NCBI GenBank assembly: GCA_910595815.1 | Contig: CAJVCM010000015.1 | Span: 1 to 64,000, forward strand | Source: Candidatus Thioglobus plumae | GTDB lineage: Bacteria > Pseudomonadota > Gammaproteobacteria > PS1 > Pseudothioglobaceae | Reading direction: 5' to 3' | DNA: 64,000 nucleotides | In this document: positions 49,383 to 57,434 of the stretch, piece by piece | Layout of the letters: each line of letters opens with the position of its first letter | Numbering within the stretch: position 1 is the first letter of the stretch | Program-made: the position numbers and the translations under genes | The notes under the pieces: model-generated | Database searches by the model: none | What the model saw: the letters and a program-made list of their open reading frames with translations, nothing else | Told to the model about the DNA's origin: nothing

Positions 49383-50330
49383 ATGAAGCTTGCTGTACTC
49401 ATGGATGATATTGCTAATATCAGCCCCAAAAAAGATTCTTCACTAGCCATGATGCTAGAGGCAACCCGACGCGGTTGGGAAATCTACACATTCGATACAA
49501 CCGATTTGTTTGCTGAGCAAGGCAAAATACTCGCTTATGCATCAAAAACCACGGTGGCTGATCACCCAGATAATTGGTTTGAAAAGCAGTCAAGTCAAAC
49601 AATTGAACTAAGTAAATTTGATGTCATCTTAATGCGCAAAGATCCGCCGTTTAACATGGATTATATTTACGCCACTTACCTACTTGAACAGGCAGAAAAT
49701 AATGGTGTTTTAGTTGTCAACAAACCACAATCCCTACGCGATGCCAATGAAAAACTGTTTGCCCTCAACTTTGCACACTGCATGCCGTCAACACTGATTA
49801 GCACTCAGATAGATCAAATTAAATCTTTCATTAAAGCGGAAAAAATCGTTGTGGTTAAACCACTAGATGGTATGGGTGGTAACGATATTTTTAAACTGAC
49901 CGATGGCGATAGCAATATTGATGAGGTGCTTGATTACTTAACCCACCAAGGCACGCGTCAAATTTTGACTCAAGCGTTTTTATCCGACATTGTTAAGGGC
50001 GATAAACGCATTCTCTTAATCAACGGAAAACCCATTGATTATGCCTTGGCACGTATGCCAGCCGAAGGTAGCTTTAAAGGCAATTTAGCCGCCGGTGCAA
50101 CCGGTGTTGGCCAGCCTTTGAGTGATAGAGATTACTATTTATGTGAACAAATTGGTCCTACCTTAAAAGACAAGGGCCTTATGTTTGTTGGGCTTGATGT
50201 GATTGGAGACTACATCACTGAAATCAATGTCACTAGTCCTACTTGTATTCGCGAGCTTGATGCGCAATTTAATCTCAACATTGCTGGTGTATTATTCGAT
50301 GCTATTGAGCAACAAATAAATACCGAGTAA
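49383..50330 (+). CDS. gshB: glutathione synthase
   Basis: Joins gamma-glutamylcysteine and glycine with ATP. It is an ATP-grasp protein of 315 residues. Typical segments are LAVLMDDIANISPKKDSS, VINRPQ-type VNKPQSLRDANEKL, VVKPLDGMGGNDIF and the C-terminal GLDVIGDYITEINVTSPTC. No SD is seen and the -10 box is close, so the mRNA may be leaderless. It overlaps the convergent crcB end by 29 bases. Confidence 0.96.
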   Translation: MKLAVLMDDIANISPKKDSSLAMMLEATRRGWEIYTFDTTDLFAEQGKILAYASKTTVADHPDNWFEKQSSQTIELSKFDVILMRKDPPFNMDYIYATYLLEQAENNGVLVVNKPQSLRDANEKLFALNFAHCMPSTLISTQIDQIKSFIKAEKIVVVKPLDGMGGNDIFKLTDGDSNIDEVLDYLTHQGTRQILTQAFLSDIVKGDKRILLINGKPIDYALARMPAEGSFKGNLAAGATGVGQPLSDRDYYLCEQIGPTLKDKGLMFVGLDVIGDYITEINVTSPTCIRELDAQFNLNIAGVLFDAIEQQINTE

Positions 50331-50697
50331 GCGCCACACCAGCTCCCGCTGCTGATAACGACAACAGAACGTTCAATAAAATATTAACACTGGCTTGTCC
50401 ATAGTGCCCTAAGCTAATCATCTCTACCGACTCCCAAGACAAGGTTGACATCGTGGTTAAAGAGCCGGTAAGACCAATCAACAGTAATAAACGATAAGCC
50501 TCGTGCAGTGCGGCTTTTTCTAAAATAATCACCACCAACACGCCCGCCAAAAATGAACCAATAATATTCGCACTTAAGGTGCCGTAAGGAAAAGCTGGGC
50601 CAAACGTTGTATTCATAAATTGGGTTAAGTAATAACGCATACTTGCGCCAATGGTTGCGCCAACGCCAATCGCCAGTACGGTGGGTAAAAAGGTCAT
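50302..50697 (-). CDS. crcB: fluoride channel CrcB/Fluc
   Basis: A small membrane protein of 131 residues with four helices, working as an antiparallel dimer that exports fluoride. Typical segments are GATIGASMRYYLTQF, GTLSANIIGSFLAGVL and the central GLTGSLTTMSTLSWE sodium/fluoride site. It overlaps the rarA stop by 4 bases, so no fluoride riboswitch fits before it. Confidence 0.94.
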   Translation of the reverse strand: MTFLPTVLAIGVGATIGASMRYYLTQFMNTTFGPAFPYGTLSANIIGSFLAGVLVVIILEKAALHEAYRLLLLIGLTGSLTTMSTLSWESVEMISLGHYGQASVNILLNVLLSLSAAGAGVALTRYLFVAQ

Positions 50698-51938
50698 TTT
50701 TTTTGCCTCAATGATTTAAGCTTTTCACTAATTTTAATCTCTAAACCCCGATCCGTCGGCACATAATATTGTTGTTCACCCAACGCCTCAGGAAAATAAG
50801 TTTGCCCTTTAGCGATACCGCCCACCTCATCATGCGCATATCGATAACCTTCACCATAGCCCAAATCACTCATCAATGCGGTTGGGGCGTTACATAAGTG
50901 CTTAGGCACCTCCAAATCAGCGGTTGCTTTTGCCTCACTCATTGCCTGATTGAAGGCTTTATAAAGGGCGTTAGATTTAGGTGCTACTGCACAGTACGTA
51001 GCCGCTTGAGCAATAGCACGATTGCCTTCTTTATCGCCCAAACGCTCATACACATCCCATGCGTTAAGGGTGATTTCTAATGCTCTTGGATCTGCATTGC
51101 CAATATCTTCTGAGGCGATGGCCAACAGTCGTCTGGCAATGGTTTTAGGATCACAACCGCCCACCAGCATTCTGGACATCCAATAAAGCGCACCATCGGG
51201 CGAAGATCCTCGCACTGATTTATGAAAAGCGGAAAGTTGTTGATAAAAAATATCGCCACCCTTATCAAAAACACTGATTTTATCTTGTAACAATTGTCCA
51301 ACTGATTGCGCATCTAATACGGCTAATTTAGCCAAGGAAATTTGTTCAACAATGTTAATCAAACGGCGTGCATCACCACTACTGGCATTGATAATTTGCA
51401 TGCTTACTTCTTTATCGTTTAACTCAAGTTGTTCATGCGCTAAAGCCCGATCTAGTATTTGAAATAACTCCTGCGCACTTAAAGGGTTAAGCACATACAC
51501 ACTCAAACGCGAGAGTAGAGCCCGATTAAGCTCGAACGATGGATTTTCAGTGGTGGCGCCAATTAGCGTAATAAGCCCTGACTCGATATGCGGTAAAAAT
51601 CCGTCTTGCTGGGCTTTGTTAAAACGGTGTATTTCATCAACAAATAAAAGCGTCTTTTGCCCAATATTTTGAAATTTCTTGGCATTTTCAACCACGGCTC
51701 GTAGTTCTTTTACCCCGTCCAAAACCGCACTCATTTGTTCAAAATGACCATCAACTTGGCTAGCAATAATACGCGCCAAAGTGGTTTTCCCTGTGCCTGA
51801 TGGACCCCACAAGATCATTGAATGTAATTGCTGACGATCAATTGCCTGCTTAAGTGGATGGTTATCATTAAGCAAATGTGTCTGACCAAAAAAACCATCC
51901 AACGCTTGTGGTCTTAAATTTTCCGCTAGGGGTTTCAT
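50694..51938 (-). CDS. rarA: replication-associated recombination protein A
   Basis: An AAA+ ATPase of 414 residues related to clamp loaders and to WRNIP1. Walker A is LWGPSGTGKTTLARII, Walker B LLFVDEIHRFNKAQQD, with sensor 1 IGATTENPSFELN. The C-terminal MgsA oligomerisation domain is present. It overlaps apbE by 4 bases. Confidence 0.95.
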   Translation of the reverse strand: MKPLAENLRPQALDGFFGQTHLLNDNHPLKQAIDRQQLHSMILWGPSGTGKTTLARIIASQVDGHFEQMSAVLDGVKELRAVVENAKKFQNIGQKTLLFVDEIHRFNKAQQDGFLPHIESGLITLIGATTENPSFELNRALLSRLSVYVLNPLSAQELFQILDRALAHEQLELNDKEVSMQIINASSGDARRLINIVEQISLAKLAVLDAQSVGQLLQDKISVFDKGGDIFYQQLSAFHKSVRGSSPDGALYWMSRMLVGGCDPKTIARRLLAIASEDIGNADPRALEITLNAWDVYERLGDKEGNRAIAQAATYCAVAPKSNALYKAFNQAMSEAKATADLEVPKHLCNAPTALMSDLGYGEGYRYAHDEVGGIAKGQTYFPEALGEQQYYVPTDRGLEIKISEKLKSLRQKK

Positions 51939-52879
51939 AGGTTTATTTTTACCACTTTAAAATCTTGTTGTTGATTCAATATCAACACAACTGATAAATT
52001 AAGTCGCTTAGCCAGCTCAGTTGCTTTTTCACTGCCCATCGCCATCATTGCAGTCGCATAAGCATCGGCCATCATGGTTTGTTGGTTAAGCACACTCACC
52101 GAGGTTAAGTCAGTGTTGGCTGGCAAACCATTGCTCGGTGTCAAAATATGCATATAGCGCTCACCCTCCCAAACAAAATAATTGCGGTAATTACCCGAAG
52201 TGGCAATGGCTTGATTGTTTAAAACCATGGCGATCGGCTCAGCATTATTTGGCCGCTCGATGCCAAGCATCCAATGTTGATCATGCTGTTTACCGCTAGC
52301 AATCACCTCGCCACCAACTTCCACAAGGAAATTTTTAACTTGGTGCTTCTTGAATAGGCGCGCCACCTGATCAACACCAAAACCTTTGGCGATGGCTGAT
52401 AAGTTAATATGAACATCTTTGGTCTTTTTCACTTGACCATTGTTTAATTGTAAATACCGAATAGATGACAATGGTAATAACTCATTCACTTTTATTCGAC
52501 TTGGTTTTTGCACTACCTTAGTCACGCCAAAACCCCACACATCAATCAAACGACCAATACCAGGATCAAAATAACCTTGGGTTTGTTGATAAACTTTTTT
52601 TGATTGATTTAAAACAAAAAACAACTCATTCGATACATCAATCCATTGATCGGTTGGTTTAAGATTCAATAAGGACAACTCTGACTCTGGATCCCAAGTT
52701 GAAAAGGTTTTATTAACTTGATCCAGCACCTGTTCGATTTGCAATTTGGAAACACTTGAATCCGTAGTTTTGATCGTATAAGTGGTGCCCATGGTCGAGC
52801 CCGTGATTACCTGTGCTGGCTGATTACCACCACAAGCACTCAAGCCTAAAAAGATAGAGATTAATAAGGCTCTAAGCAT
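51935..52879 (-). CDS. apbE: FAD:protein FMN transferase, lipoprotein
   Basis: Attaches FMN covalently to target proteins such as Rnf/Nqr subunits. It has 314 residues with a lipobox (LGLSACGG) at the N-terminus, so it acts in the periplasm. Family motifs are GSTMGTTYTIK, LNLSAIAKGFGVDQVA, VEVGGEVIASG and HILTPSNG. The likely Rnf or Nqr target is not in this window. Confidence 0.94.
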   Translation of the reverse strand: MLRALLISIFLGLSACGGNQPAQVITGSTMGTTYTIKTTDSSVSKLQIEQVLDQVNKTFSTWDPESELSLLNLKPTDQWIDVSNELFFVLNQSKKVYQQTQGYFDPGIGRLIDVWGFGVTKVVQKPSRIKVNELLPLSSIRYLQLNNGQVKKTKDVHINLSAIAKGFGVDQVARLFKKHQVKNFLVEVGGEVIASGKQHDQHWMLGIERPNNAEPIAMVLNNQAIATSGNYRNYFVWEGERYMHILTPSNGLPANTDLTSVSVLNQQTMMADAYATAMMAMGSEKATELAKRLNLSVVLILNQQQDFKVVKINL

Positions 52880-52893
52880 TATATAATTTTGAC

Positions 52894-54072
52894 ATGTTAC
52901 GACTTATCTTTTGCTTGTTATTAATGACATCTGCATACGCAAATGATACCACTGCGCATAGCTTTGAATCGTTCTTAGCTGATATCCGCACCCAAGCTAG
53001 CAGCCAGGGCGTATCAGCTATCACACTCGATCAAGCCTTTTACGGATTAACTCCCAACCCTAAAGTGATTAAGTTTGATCGATCGCAAGCAGAATTTAGC
53101 CAAAATTTTTGGCGCTATCTAGGATCAAGAGTTAGCCCTTACCGACTTAAAAATGGTAAAAAATTACTGCAAGAACATCAAGCCACCTTTCAGCACAATT
53201 ATCAAAAATATGGGGTGCCTCCACATATTATTGTTGCCTTTTGGGGTTTAGAAACCAACTATGGTAGCAATACAGGTAACTTAAATTTGGTCCGATCTCT
53301 AGCCACTTTGAGTTTCGATGAAAGACGTTCCGATTTTTTTACCACGCAATTACTTGCGTTACTCAAACTCATCGATGACAATAAAATCCCGCCAGATGCT
53401 CAGGGCTCGTGGGCGGGGGCGATGGGCAACGTCCAGTTTATGCCAACCAATGTTGTCGCCTATGGTGTTGATGCCGATGGTGACGGCGAGATCGGATTAT
53501 GGGATAACAAGGCTGATATTTTTGCCAGTGCTGCTAACTTTTTACAAAAAATTGGCTGGCACCGAGGTGAGCGCTGGGGGCGTGAAGTCACTATTCCATC
53601 GAATTTCGATTACCAACTGGCCAATCTCAGTACCAAAAAATCCGTGAACGAATGGCAAGCGCTTGGCGTACGTACAGCAACTGACAAAGACTTGCCTGAT
53701 TCTACTATGGCCGCATCATTAGTACTACCGATGGGCTATAATGGCCCGGCTTTTTTGGCCTATCGTAATTTTCGTGCCATCTTAAGGTGGAATAATTCAA
53801 TTCTCTACGCTTTATCTGTGGGTCATTTATCTGACCGTCTTTCTGGCACGAGTAGATTAACTGCCAAGCCAATTACTGAACCTTCTTTAAGTCGTGATGA
53901 TATTAAATTTATCCAAACTTCATTCAACCAGTTAGGGCTTGATACTGGCGAGCCTGATGGAATCTCAGGCCCAAAAACCCGAGGTGCCGCACGTCAATAT
54001 CAACGTATCAACAGCTTACCCATTGATGGCTATGTTGGCTATCAATTGTTACAACAATTACAAACCCTGTGA
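52894..54072 (+). CDS. MltB-family lytic murein transglycosylase with peptidoglycan-binding domain
   Basis: Cleaves peptidoglycan glycan strands to form anhydro-muropeptides. It has 392 residues with a signal peptide (about 1-17). The catalytic Glu lies in WGLETNYGSNTGN, followed by SWAGAMGNVQFMPTNV; the C-terminal 65 residues are a PG_binding_1 domain (LGLDTGEPDGISGPKTRGA). The start is 14 bases from the divergent apbE start. No SD is seen. MltB-type (family 3) is assigned by these motifs. Confidence 0.93.
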   Translation: MLRLIFCLLLMTSAYANDTTAHSFESFLADIRTQASSQGVSAITLDQAFYGLTPNPKVIKFDRSQAEFSQNFWRYLGSRVSPYRLKNGKKLLQEHQATFQHNYQKYGVPPHIIVAFWGLETNYGSNTGNLNLVRSLATLSFDERRSDFFTTQLLALLKLIDDNKIPPDAQGSWAGAMGNVQFMPTNVVAYGVDADGDGEIGLWDNKADIFASAANFLQKIGWHRGERWGREVTIPSNFDYQLANLSTKKSVNEWQALGVRTATDKDLPDSTMAASLVLPMGYNGPAFLAYRNFRAILRWNNSILYALSVGHLSDRLSGTSRLTAKPITEPSLSRDDIKFIQTSFNQLGLDTGEPDGISGPKTRGAARQYQRINSLPIDGYVGYQLLQQLQTL

Positions 54073-54497
54073 GTGTTAAAACTTACTTAGGTTTTGATGT
54101 TGGCACTAAACGTACCGGTGTTGCTATTGCCAATAGTTTAACCCTACAAGCCAGCGGCATTGAAGTGGTAACCCATCACAAAAATGGCTCAACTAATTGG
54201 TCGGATTTTGATCAAATTATTAAAATACATCCTGCAGATTTACTGATTGTCGGACTACCCCTTGACCAAGATGGCAAAGAACAAGAAATGACCTTTATTG
54301 CCAAATCATTTGCCAGAAAACTTGAGGCTCGCTACAACATCAAAACTGCAATGATTGATGAGTATTTATCCTCATCTGATGCTAAAAACCAACTAAAATA
54401 TAACCATTATCATCCAAACGCAGATCGTGGTGAAGTTGATAAACGCTCAGCACAATTAATATTGCAAACATGGTTAAATGAAAAAAGATTTGATTAG
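54069..54497 (+). CDS. ruvX: Holliday junction resolvase-like / pre-16S rRNA nuclease YqgF
   Basis: An RNase-H-fold protein of 142 residues, now regarded as the nuclease that finishes the 16S rRNA 5' end. The catalytic pattern is GFDVGTKRTGVAIAN with the first Asp, LIVGLPLDQDG and DEYLSS. The GTG start overlaps the mltB stop by 4 bases, and the end overlaps pyrB by 20 bases. The usual partner yqgE is absent. Confidence 0.93.
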   Translation: MSVKTYLGFDVGTKRTGVAIANSLTLQASGIEVVTHHKNGSTNWSDFDQIIKIHPADLLIVGLPLDQDGKEQEMTFIAKSFARKLEARYNIKTAMIDEYLSSSDAKNQLKYNHYHPNADRGEVDKRSAQLILQTWLNEKRFD

Positions 54498-55440
54498 CAA
54501 CGATATTCAACTTAGCCCCGAGGGCAAACTAGTCCATTTATTAGGTCTTGAAGGTCTTTCCAAAAAGCATTTAACCCACATTCTTAACATCGCTGACGGT
54601 CTAATTGACGATGCCGGTAATTTAAAAAAATCCAAAGCCCTTGATGACATGAGTGTGGCCAACTTATTCTTTGAGCCATCCACTCGTACTCGAAATACCT
54701 TTGAGATTGCAGGCAAACGCACTAGCGCTAATATCATTAACGTTGACTTAGCCAACTCAGCCACCAAGAAAAATGAATCACTACTCGATACCATGCACAC
54801 GCTTAAAGCCATGCAAATCGATATGTTTGTCATTCGCCACAATCAAAGTGGCTTACCACATCACGTGGCTGAAAATTTACAAGGAGTTGCTATTCTCAAT
54901 GCAGGTGATGGTATTAATGCCCACCCAACTCAAGCATTACTGGATATGCTCACTATTCGCCAACATAAGCAAAGCTTTGAGGATTTATCAGTAGCCATTA
55001 TCGGTGATATTGTCCATTCACGTGTAGCACACTCAGATATTCAAGCGCTAAAAACCTTAGGCACAAAGGATATCCGCCTGATTGCACCAACGGGTCTACA
55101 GTACGACTCCGAACAATGTGCTTCGGTTAAATGTATGGATGATATTCAAGCTGGGTTAAAAGATTGCGATGTGGTTATGGTGCTGCGCCTACAAAAAGAA
55201 CGCATGCTAGAAGCTGACATCCCTAACGAACAAGAATACTTCGACAGCTACGGACTAACAGCCGAGCGTCTAGCGCTGGCAAAACCAGACGCTCTTGTTA
55301 TGCATCCAGGTCCGATCAACCGTGGTGTTGAAATCGACTCTTCTATTGCTGATGGAGATCAATCCGTTATCCTGCAACAAGTCACTAACGGTATTGCTGT
55401 GCGCATGGCAGTGATGGAAATCTTAGCGGGTAAATCCTAA
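54478..55440 (+). CDS. pyrB: aspartate carbamoyltransferase catalytic subunit
   Basis: Makes carbamoyl-aspartate in pyrimidine synthesis. It has 320 residues. The carbamoyl-phosphate motif is FFEPSTRTRNTFE at about 64-76; HPTQALLDM and VMHPGPINRGVEI follow. Neither pyrI nor a pyrC-like dihydroorotase adjoins it. No pyrimidine attenuator is seen because it overlaps ruvX. Confidence 0.96.
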   Translation: MKKDLISNDIQLSPEGKLVHLLGLEGLSKKHLTHILNIADGLIDDAGNLKKSKALDDMSVANLFFEPSTRTRNTFEIAGKRTSANIINVDLANSATKKNESLLDTMHTLKAMQIDMFVIRHNQSGLPHHVAENLQGVAILNAGDGINAHPTQALLDMLTIRQHKQSFEDLSVAIIGDIVHSRVAHSDIQALKTLGTKDIRLIAPTGLQYDSEQCASVKCMDDIQAGLKDCDVVMVLRLQKERMLEADIPNEQEYFDSYGLTAERLALAKPDALVMHPGPINRGVEIDSSIADGDQSVILQQVTNGIAVRMAVMEILAGKS

Positions 55441-55442
55441 TC

Positions 55443-56000
55443 ATGGATAATTTAATTGACTATGACGAAGTTAAAAGCGTCCTACACTACTTAAATACTG
55501 ATGACACCATTGCCAGTGCGCATGGCATCTTGTGTGGTTTTGCCTGTGTCAAACCCGACCTTTCTCTAGATGATTGGCTTGGTGAGATCTTAGTAAGTAT
55601 CGATCTTACTAATCTGAATGAAAAATCGGCCCATGAGCAGCTGGCACAAATCTACAATAACACCTTATTACAATTGAGTGATGCCACACTAAATTTTCAA
55701 CAGCTCATTGCAGACGAAGATTGTACACTCAGAGAGCAGGCTGACACCCTCATTCAGTGGTGCCAAGGGTTTTTAGTGGGGTTAGGACTACAAAAAATCT
55801 CAACCAATGACGAAGACGTGTTGGAGATGATTAAAGATTTTAGTGAAATATCTAAACTCGATTCCGAAGTGCTCGATAACGAAGAAAATGCACAGGATCT
55901 AAGTGAAATTATCGAATTTGTGCGAATGGGTACACTACTTATCCAGGAAACTCTACAGCCCTCTAAGCAAGACTATATTTCTCCAGAATTACTGCATTAA
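55443..56000 (+). CDS. ygfB: UPF0149 family protein YgfB
   Basis: A mostly helical protein of 185 residues. It has the UPF0149 pattern SAHGILCGFACVKPDLSLDDWL and WCQGFLVGLGLQ. In Pseudomonas YgfB lowers ampDh3 expression by interacting with AlpA, but elsewhere its role is unclear. It follows pyrB by 2 bases. Confidence 0.88.
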   Translation: MDNLIDYDEVKSVLHYLNTDDTIASAHGILCGFACVKPDLSLDDWLGEILVSIDLTNLNEKSAHEQLAQIYNNTLLQLSDATLNFQQLIADEDCTLREQADTLIQWCQGFLVGLGLQKISTNDEDVLEMIKDFSEISKLDSEVLDNEENAQDLSEIIEFVRMGTLLIQETLQPSKQDYISPELLH

Positions 56001-56123
56001 GTCTTGCTGCAGTAACTTTATGGCCTTATCTGGCCTTTATTAAGTATATTATAAAATAACACTTTAATGATAGTGTTGCAAATCGCTAGCATGTTGTTAT
56101 TATGGTTTGCTAAAGCGCTTGAA

Positions 56124-56225
56124 TCTTGAGGAGGAGGTAGCCGCCTAACTAAACTTGAGGAGAATAAAAAAAACGACTACCTATTAGAAAATCATGAAAT
56201 ATATCTCGGGGGAGAGAATTATGAT
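56124..56225. ncRNA. repeated purine-rich hairpin element A (putative leader or small RNA)
   Basis: The 306-base gap after ygfB holds no long gene. The strand is not decided. A stem of 9 pairs is formed by 56135-56143 and 56174-56182: six Watson-Crick pairs, then one position that is C-A on plus but U-G on minus, then two more. On plus it carries three copies of a TCTTGAGGAG-like motif (56124, 56154, 56204) and a second hairpin at 56191-56225. The same stem design occurs at 56964-57020 with compensatory changes. Confidence 0.45.
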
Positions 56226-56306
56226 CTTCTAAATATCATTATACCATAATATAATCATTTTATAATATAGATTGTAAATTTATTTACAAATAAAGGACTG
56301 ACCAAC

Positions 56307-56690
56307 ATGGATAAAGGCGTTAAGCAGCACCCCAACAAAGGAATATTAGTACTCCTAGCAACGCTATTCATGCTCTCTGGTAATGCATTTGCAAGAACAC
56401 AAGTGATAGATGCCAATATAGATTCGGTTGAGCCAATTTATATGAATTACAAAATTAAAAGAGTCATTAAGCCTTGTCAATCAATGGCGTCAGGTTGTTG
56501 GAATGTAAGTTATCAAAAGAGAGTTTTAAAATCACTCCAGGGCTATCGCGTCAAATTATCTTTTGAAGGTCAACAATTCACAGCTCGTATGCGTGCAGAG
56601 CCTAAGGGTGAGCGTTTAAAAATTAGAGTGAGTAAAGATTTACTTGGACTGCAAAGCAAGGTCGCAATGAACGCTACTATTGTTTATTAA
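56307..56690 (+). CDS. exported protein resembling the non-glycine-zipper parts of 17-kDa surface antigen proteins
   Basis: A protein of 127 residues with a signal peptide (cleavage after about residue 29, GNAFA). The mature part begins DSVEPIYMNYKIKRVIKPC, contains SGCWNVSYQKR, and ends with QGYRVKLSFEGQQFTARM and ERLKIRVS. This is the pattern of the head and tail of glycine-zipper 17-kDa-type proteins (SVEPIY..., GY-V-Y-y-G----TRM--P-G--i-VRV), but the glycine zipper between them is missing. It is probably periplasmic or at the outer membrane. It sits after repeat element A. The family link is by eye and moderate. Confidence 0.65.
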   Translation: MDKGVKQHPNKGILVLLATLFMLSGNAFARTQVIDANIDSVEPIYMNYKIKRVIKPCQSMASGCWNVSYQKRVLKSLQGYRVKLSFEGQQFTARMRAEPKGERLKIRVSKDLLGLQSKVAMNATIVY

Positions 56691-56938
56691 TGCTTGTCTA
56701 GACTCGCCACTTGTTGAGGTGCTTTAACAACTGTCATCGGCAACGCTTCAACTACAAAATCATAACCCTTGTTACCATAGTTAAAAAAAGCACTATCTGC
56801 TTTTTGCATGTGCGTTCTTGGCGCAAGATCAAACATCGCTAACGGATTAAATACACCATAAGGTTTTGAATCCTCGGCAGAAGCACCTGTTGCGACAAAT
56901 AATAGTGTTAGTGCAATTGTATTAATCATTAGTTTCAT
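56687..56938 (-). CDS. small exported protein, family not recognised
   Basis: A protein of 83 residues with a clear signal peptide (MKLMINTIALTLLFVATGASA) and a mature part of about 62 residues, with KPYGVFNPLAMFDLAPRT and FFNYGNKGYDFVVEALP as striking segments. There are no Cys and no membrane helix. It overlaps the stop of the convergent upstream gene by 4 bases. Its promoter on minus is close to perfect, and a hairpin leader (element B) fills its 5' UTR. I cannot name a function. Confidence 0.65.
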   Translation of the reverse strand: MKLMINTIALTLLFVATGASAEDSKPYGVFNPLAMFDLAPRTHMQKADSAFFNYGNKGYDFVVEALPMTVVKAPQQVASLDKH

Positions 56939-56963
56939 TTTGTTTATCTCTTGGTTAATTAGT

Positions 56964-57020
56964 ATGTTGCCGCCTTATACTCTTGAGGAGAGAATAATTC
57001 TTGGGGGAGAGCGACAACAT
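56964..57020. ncRNA. repeated purine-rich hairpin element B in the 5' leader of the 83-residue gene
   Basis: A stem of 10 positions: 56964-56973 with 57011-57020. It carries the same special seventh pair (C-A on plus, U-G on minus) as element A. On minus all ten positions pair. The loop holds two copies of the TCTTGRGGAGAG motif. On minus it would begin one base after the predicted transcription start of the 83-residue gene. Confidence 0.5.
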
Positions 57021-57027
57021 GAAACCT

Positions 57028-57055
57028 ATTATATCATGAAAGTATAATATGTCAA
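57028..57055 (-). promoter_or_regulatory. near-perfect sigma70 promoter of the 83-residue gene
   Basis: On minus TTGACA (57050-57055), a 16-base spacer and TATAAT (57028-57033). It predicts a start near 57021 and an 83-base leader containing element B. Confidence 0.75.
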
Positions 57056-57082
57056 GTTAATAATATAATGAAAGTATAATAT
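57036..57082. repeat. two direct 15-base repeats, 32 bases apart
   Basis: ATGAAAGTATAATAT at 57036-57050 and 57068-57082. The first overlaps the minus promoter spacer. They may be operator half-sites, or tandem -10-like boxes. Confidence 0.55.
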
Positions 57083-57215
57083 AGTTTATCAGAGGATGTT
57101 TTAGTTAGTCCCAATATTAGCCAATAATGATAGTTATATCAACAATTTTAATTATGTTAAGATTTAGCCTGAAGTAACAAAACAACTAATTTTTTATCTT
57201 GAGGAGAGAATAAAT

Positions 57216-57368
57216 ATGATGAAGTATGATGGTCAAGAAATTGGCTCAAAAAAATGCGGTATTACACAGGTTTGCGTTGTTATGGCGATGTTAGCAGGTG
57301 CATTTTTAACACTGGTTATTATTTGGGGCATCATGGAATTTATGCCAGGGGTTCCAGCGGGCATATGA
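57216..57368 (+). CDS. 50-residue single-pass membrane protein
   Basis: A short frame ATG (57216) to TGA (57366-57368), with GAGGAG at 57201-57206 as an ideal SD and a strong terminator 22 bases after the stop. The product has a polar start (MMKYDGQEIGSKKCG), then one long hydrophobic helix from about Gln18 to Phe42 with CVVMAMLAGAFLTLVIIWG, and ends PGVPAGI. Its family is not recognised. The spacing of SD, frame and terminator make it a likely real gene. Confidence 0.7.
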   Translation: MMKYDGQEIGSKKCGITQVCVVMAMLAGAFLTLVIIWGIMEFMPGVPAGI

Positions 57369-57389
57369 CCTTTTTCAACTTCTAAATAA

Positions 57390-57419
57390 AAAAAAGCGCA
57401 TCAAATGGTGCGCTTTTTT
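57390..57419 (+). terminator. terminator of the 50-residue gene
   Basis: AAAAAGCGCA, loop of 8, TGCGCTTTTTT. Confidence 0.93.
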
Positions 57420-57434
57420 GTGGTCTATCAAATA

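Noticed and set aside
50640..50700. Fluoride riboswitch before crcB
   Set aside because: The crcB start overlaps the rarA stop by 4 bases, so there is no leader to hold it.
54440..54480. Pyrimidine attenuator before pyrB
   Set aside because: pyrB starts inside ruvX; no leader peptide or terminator is present.
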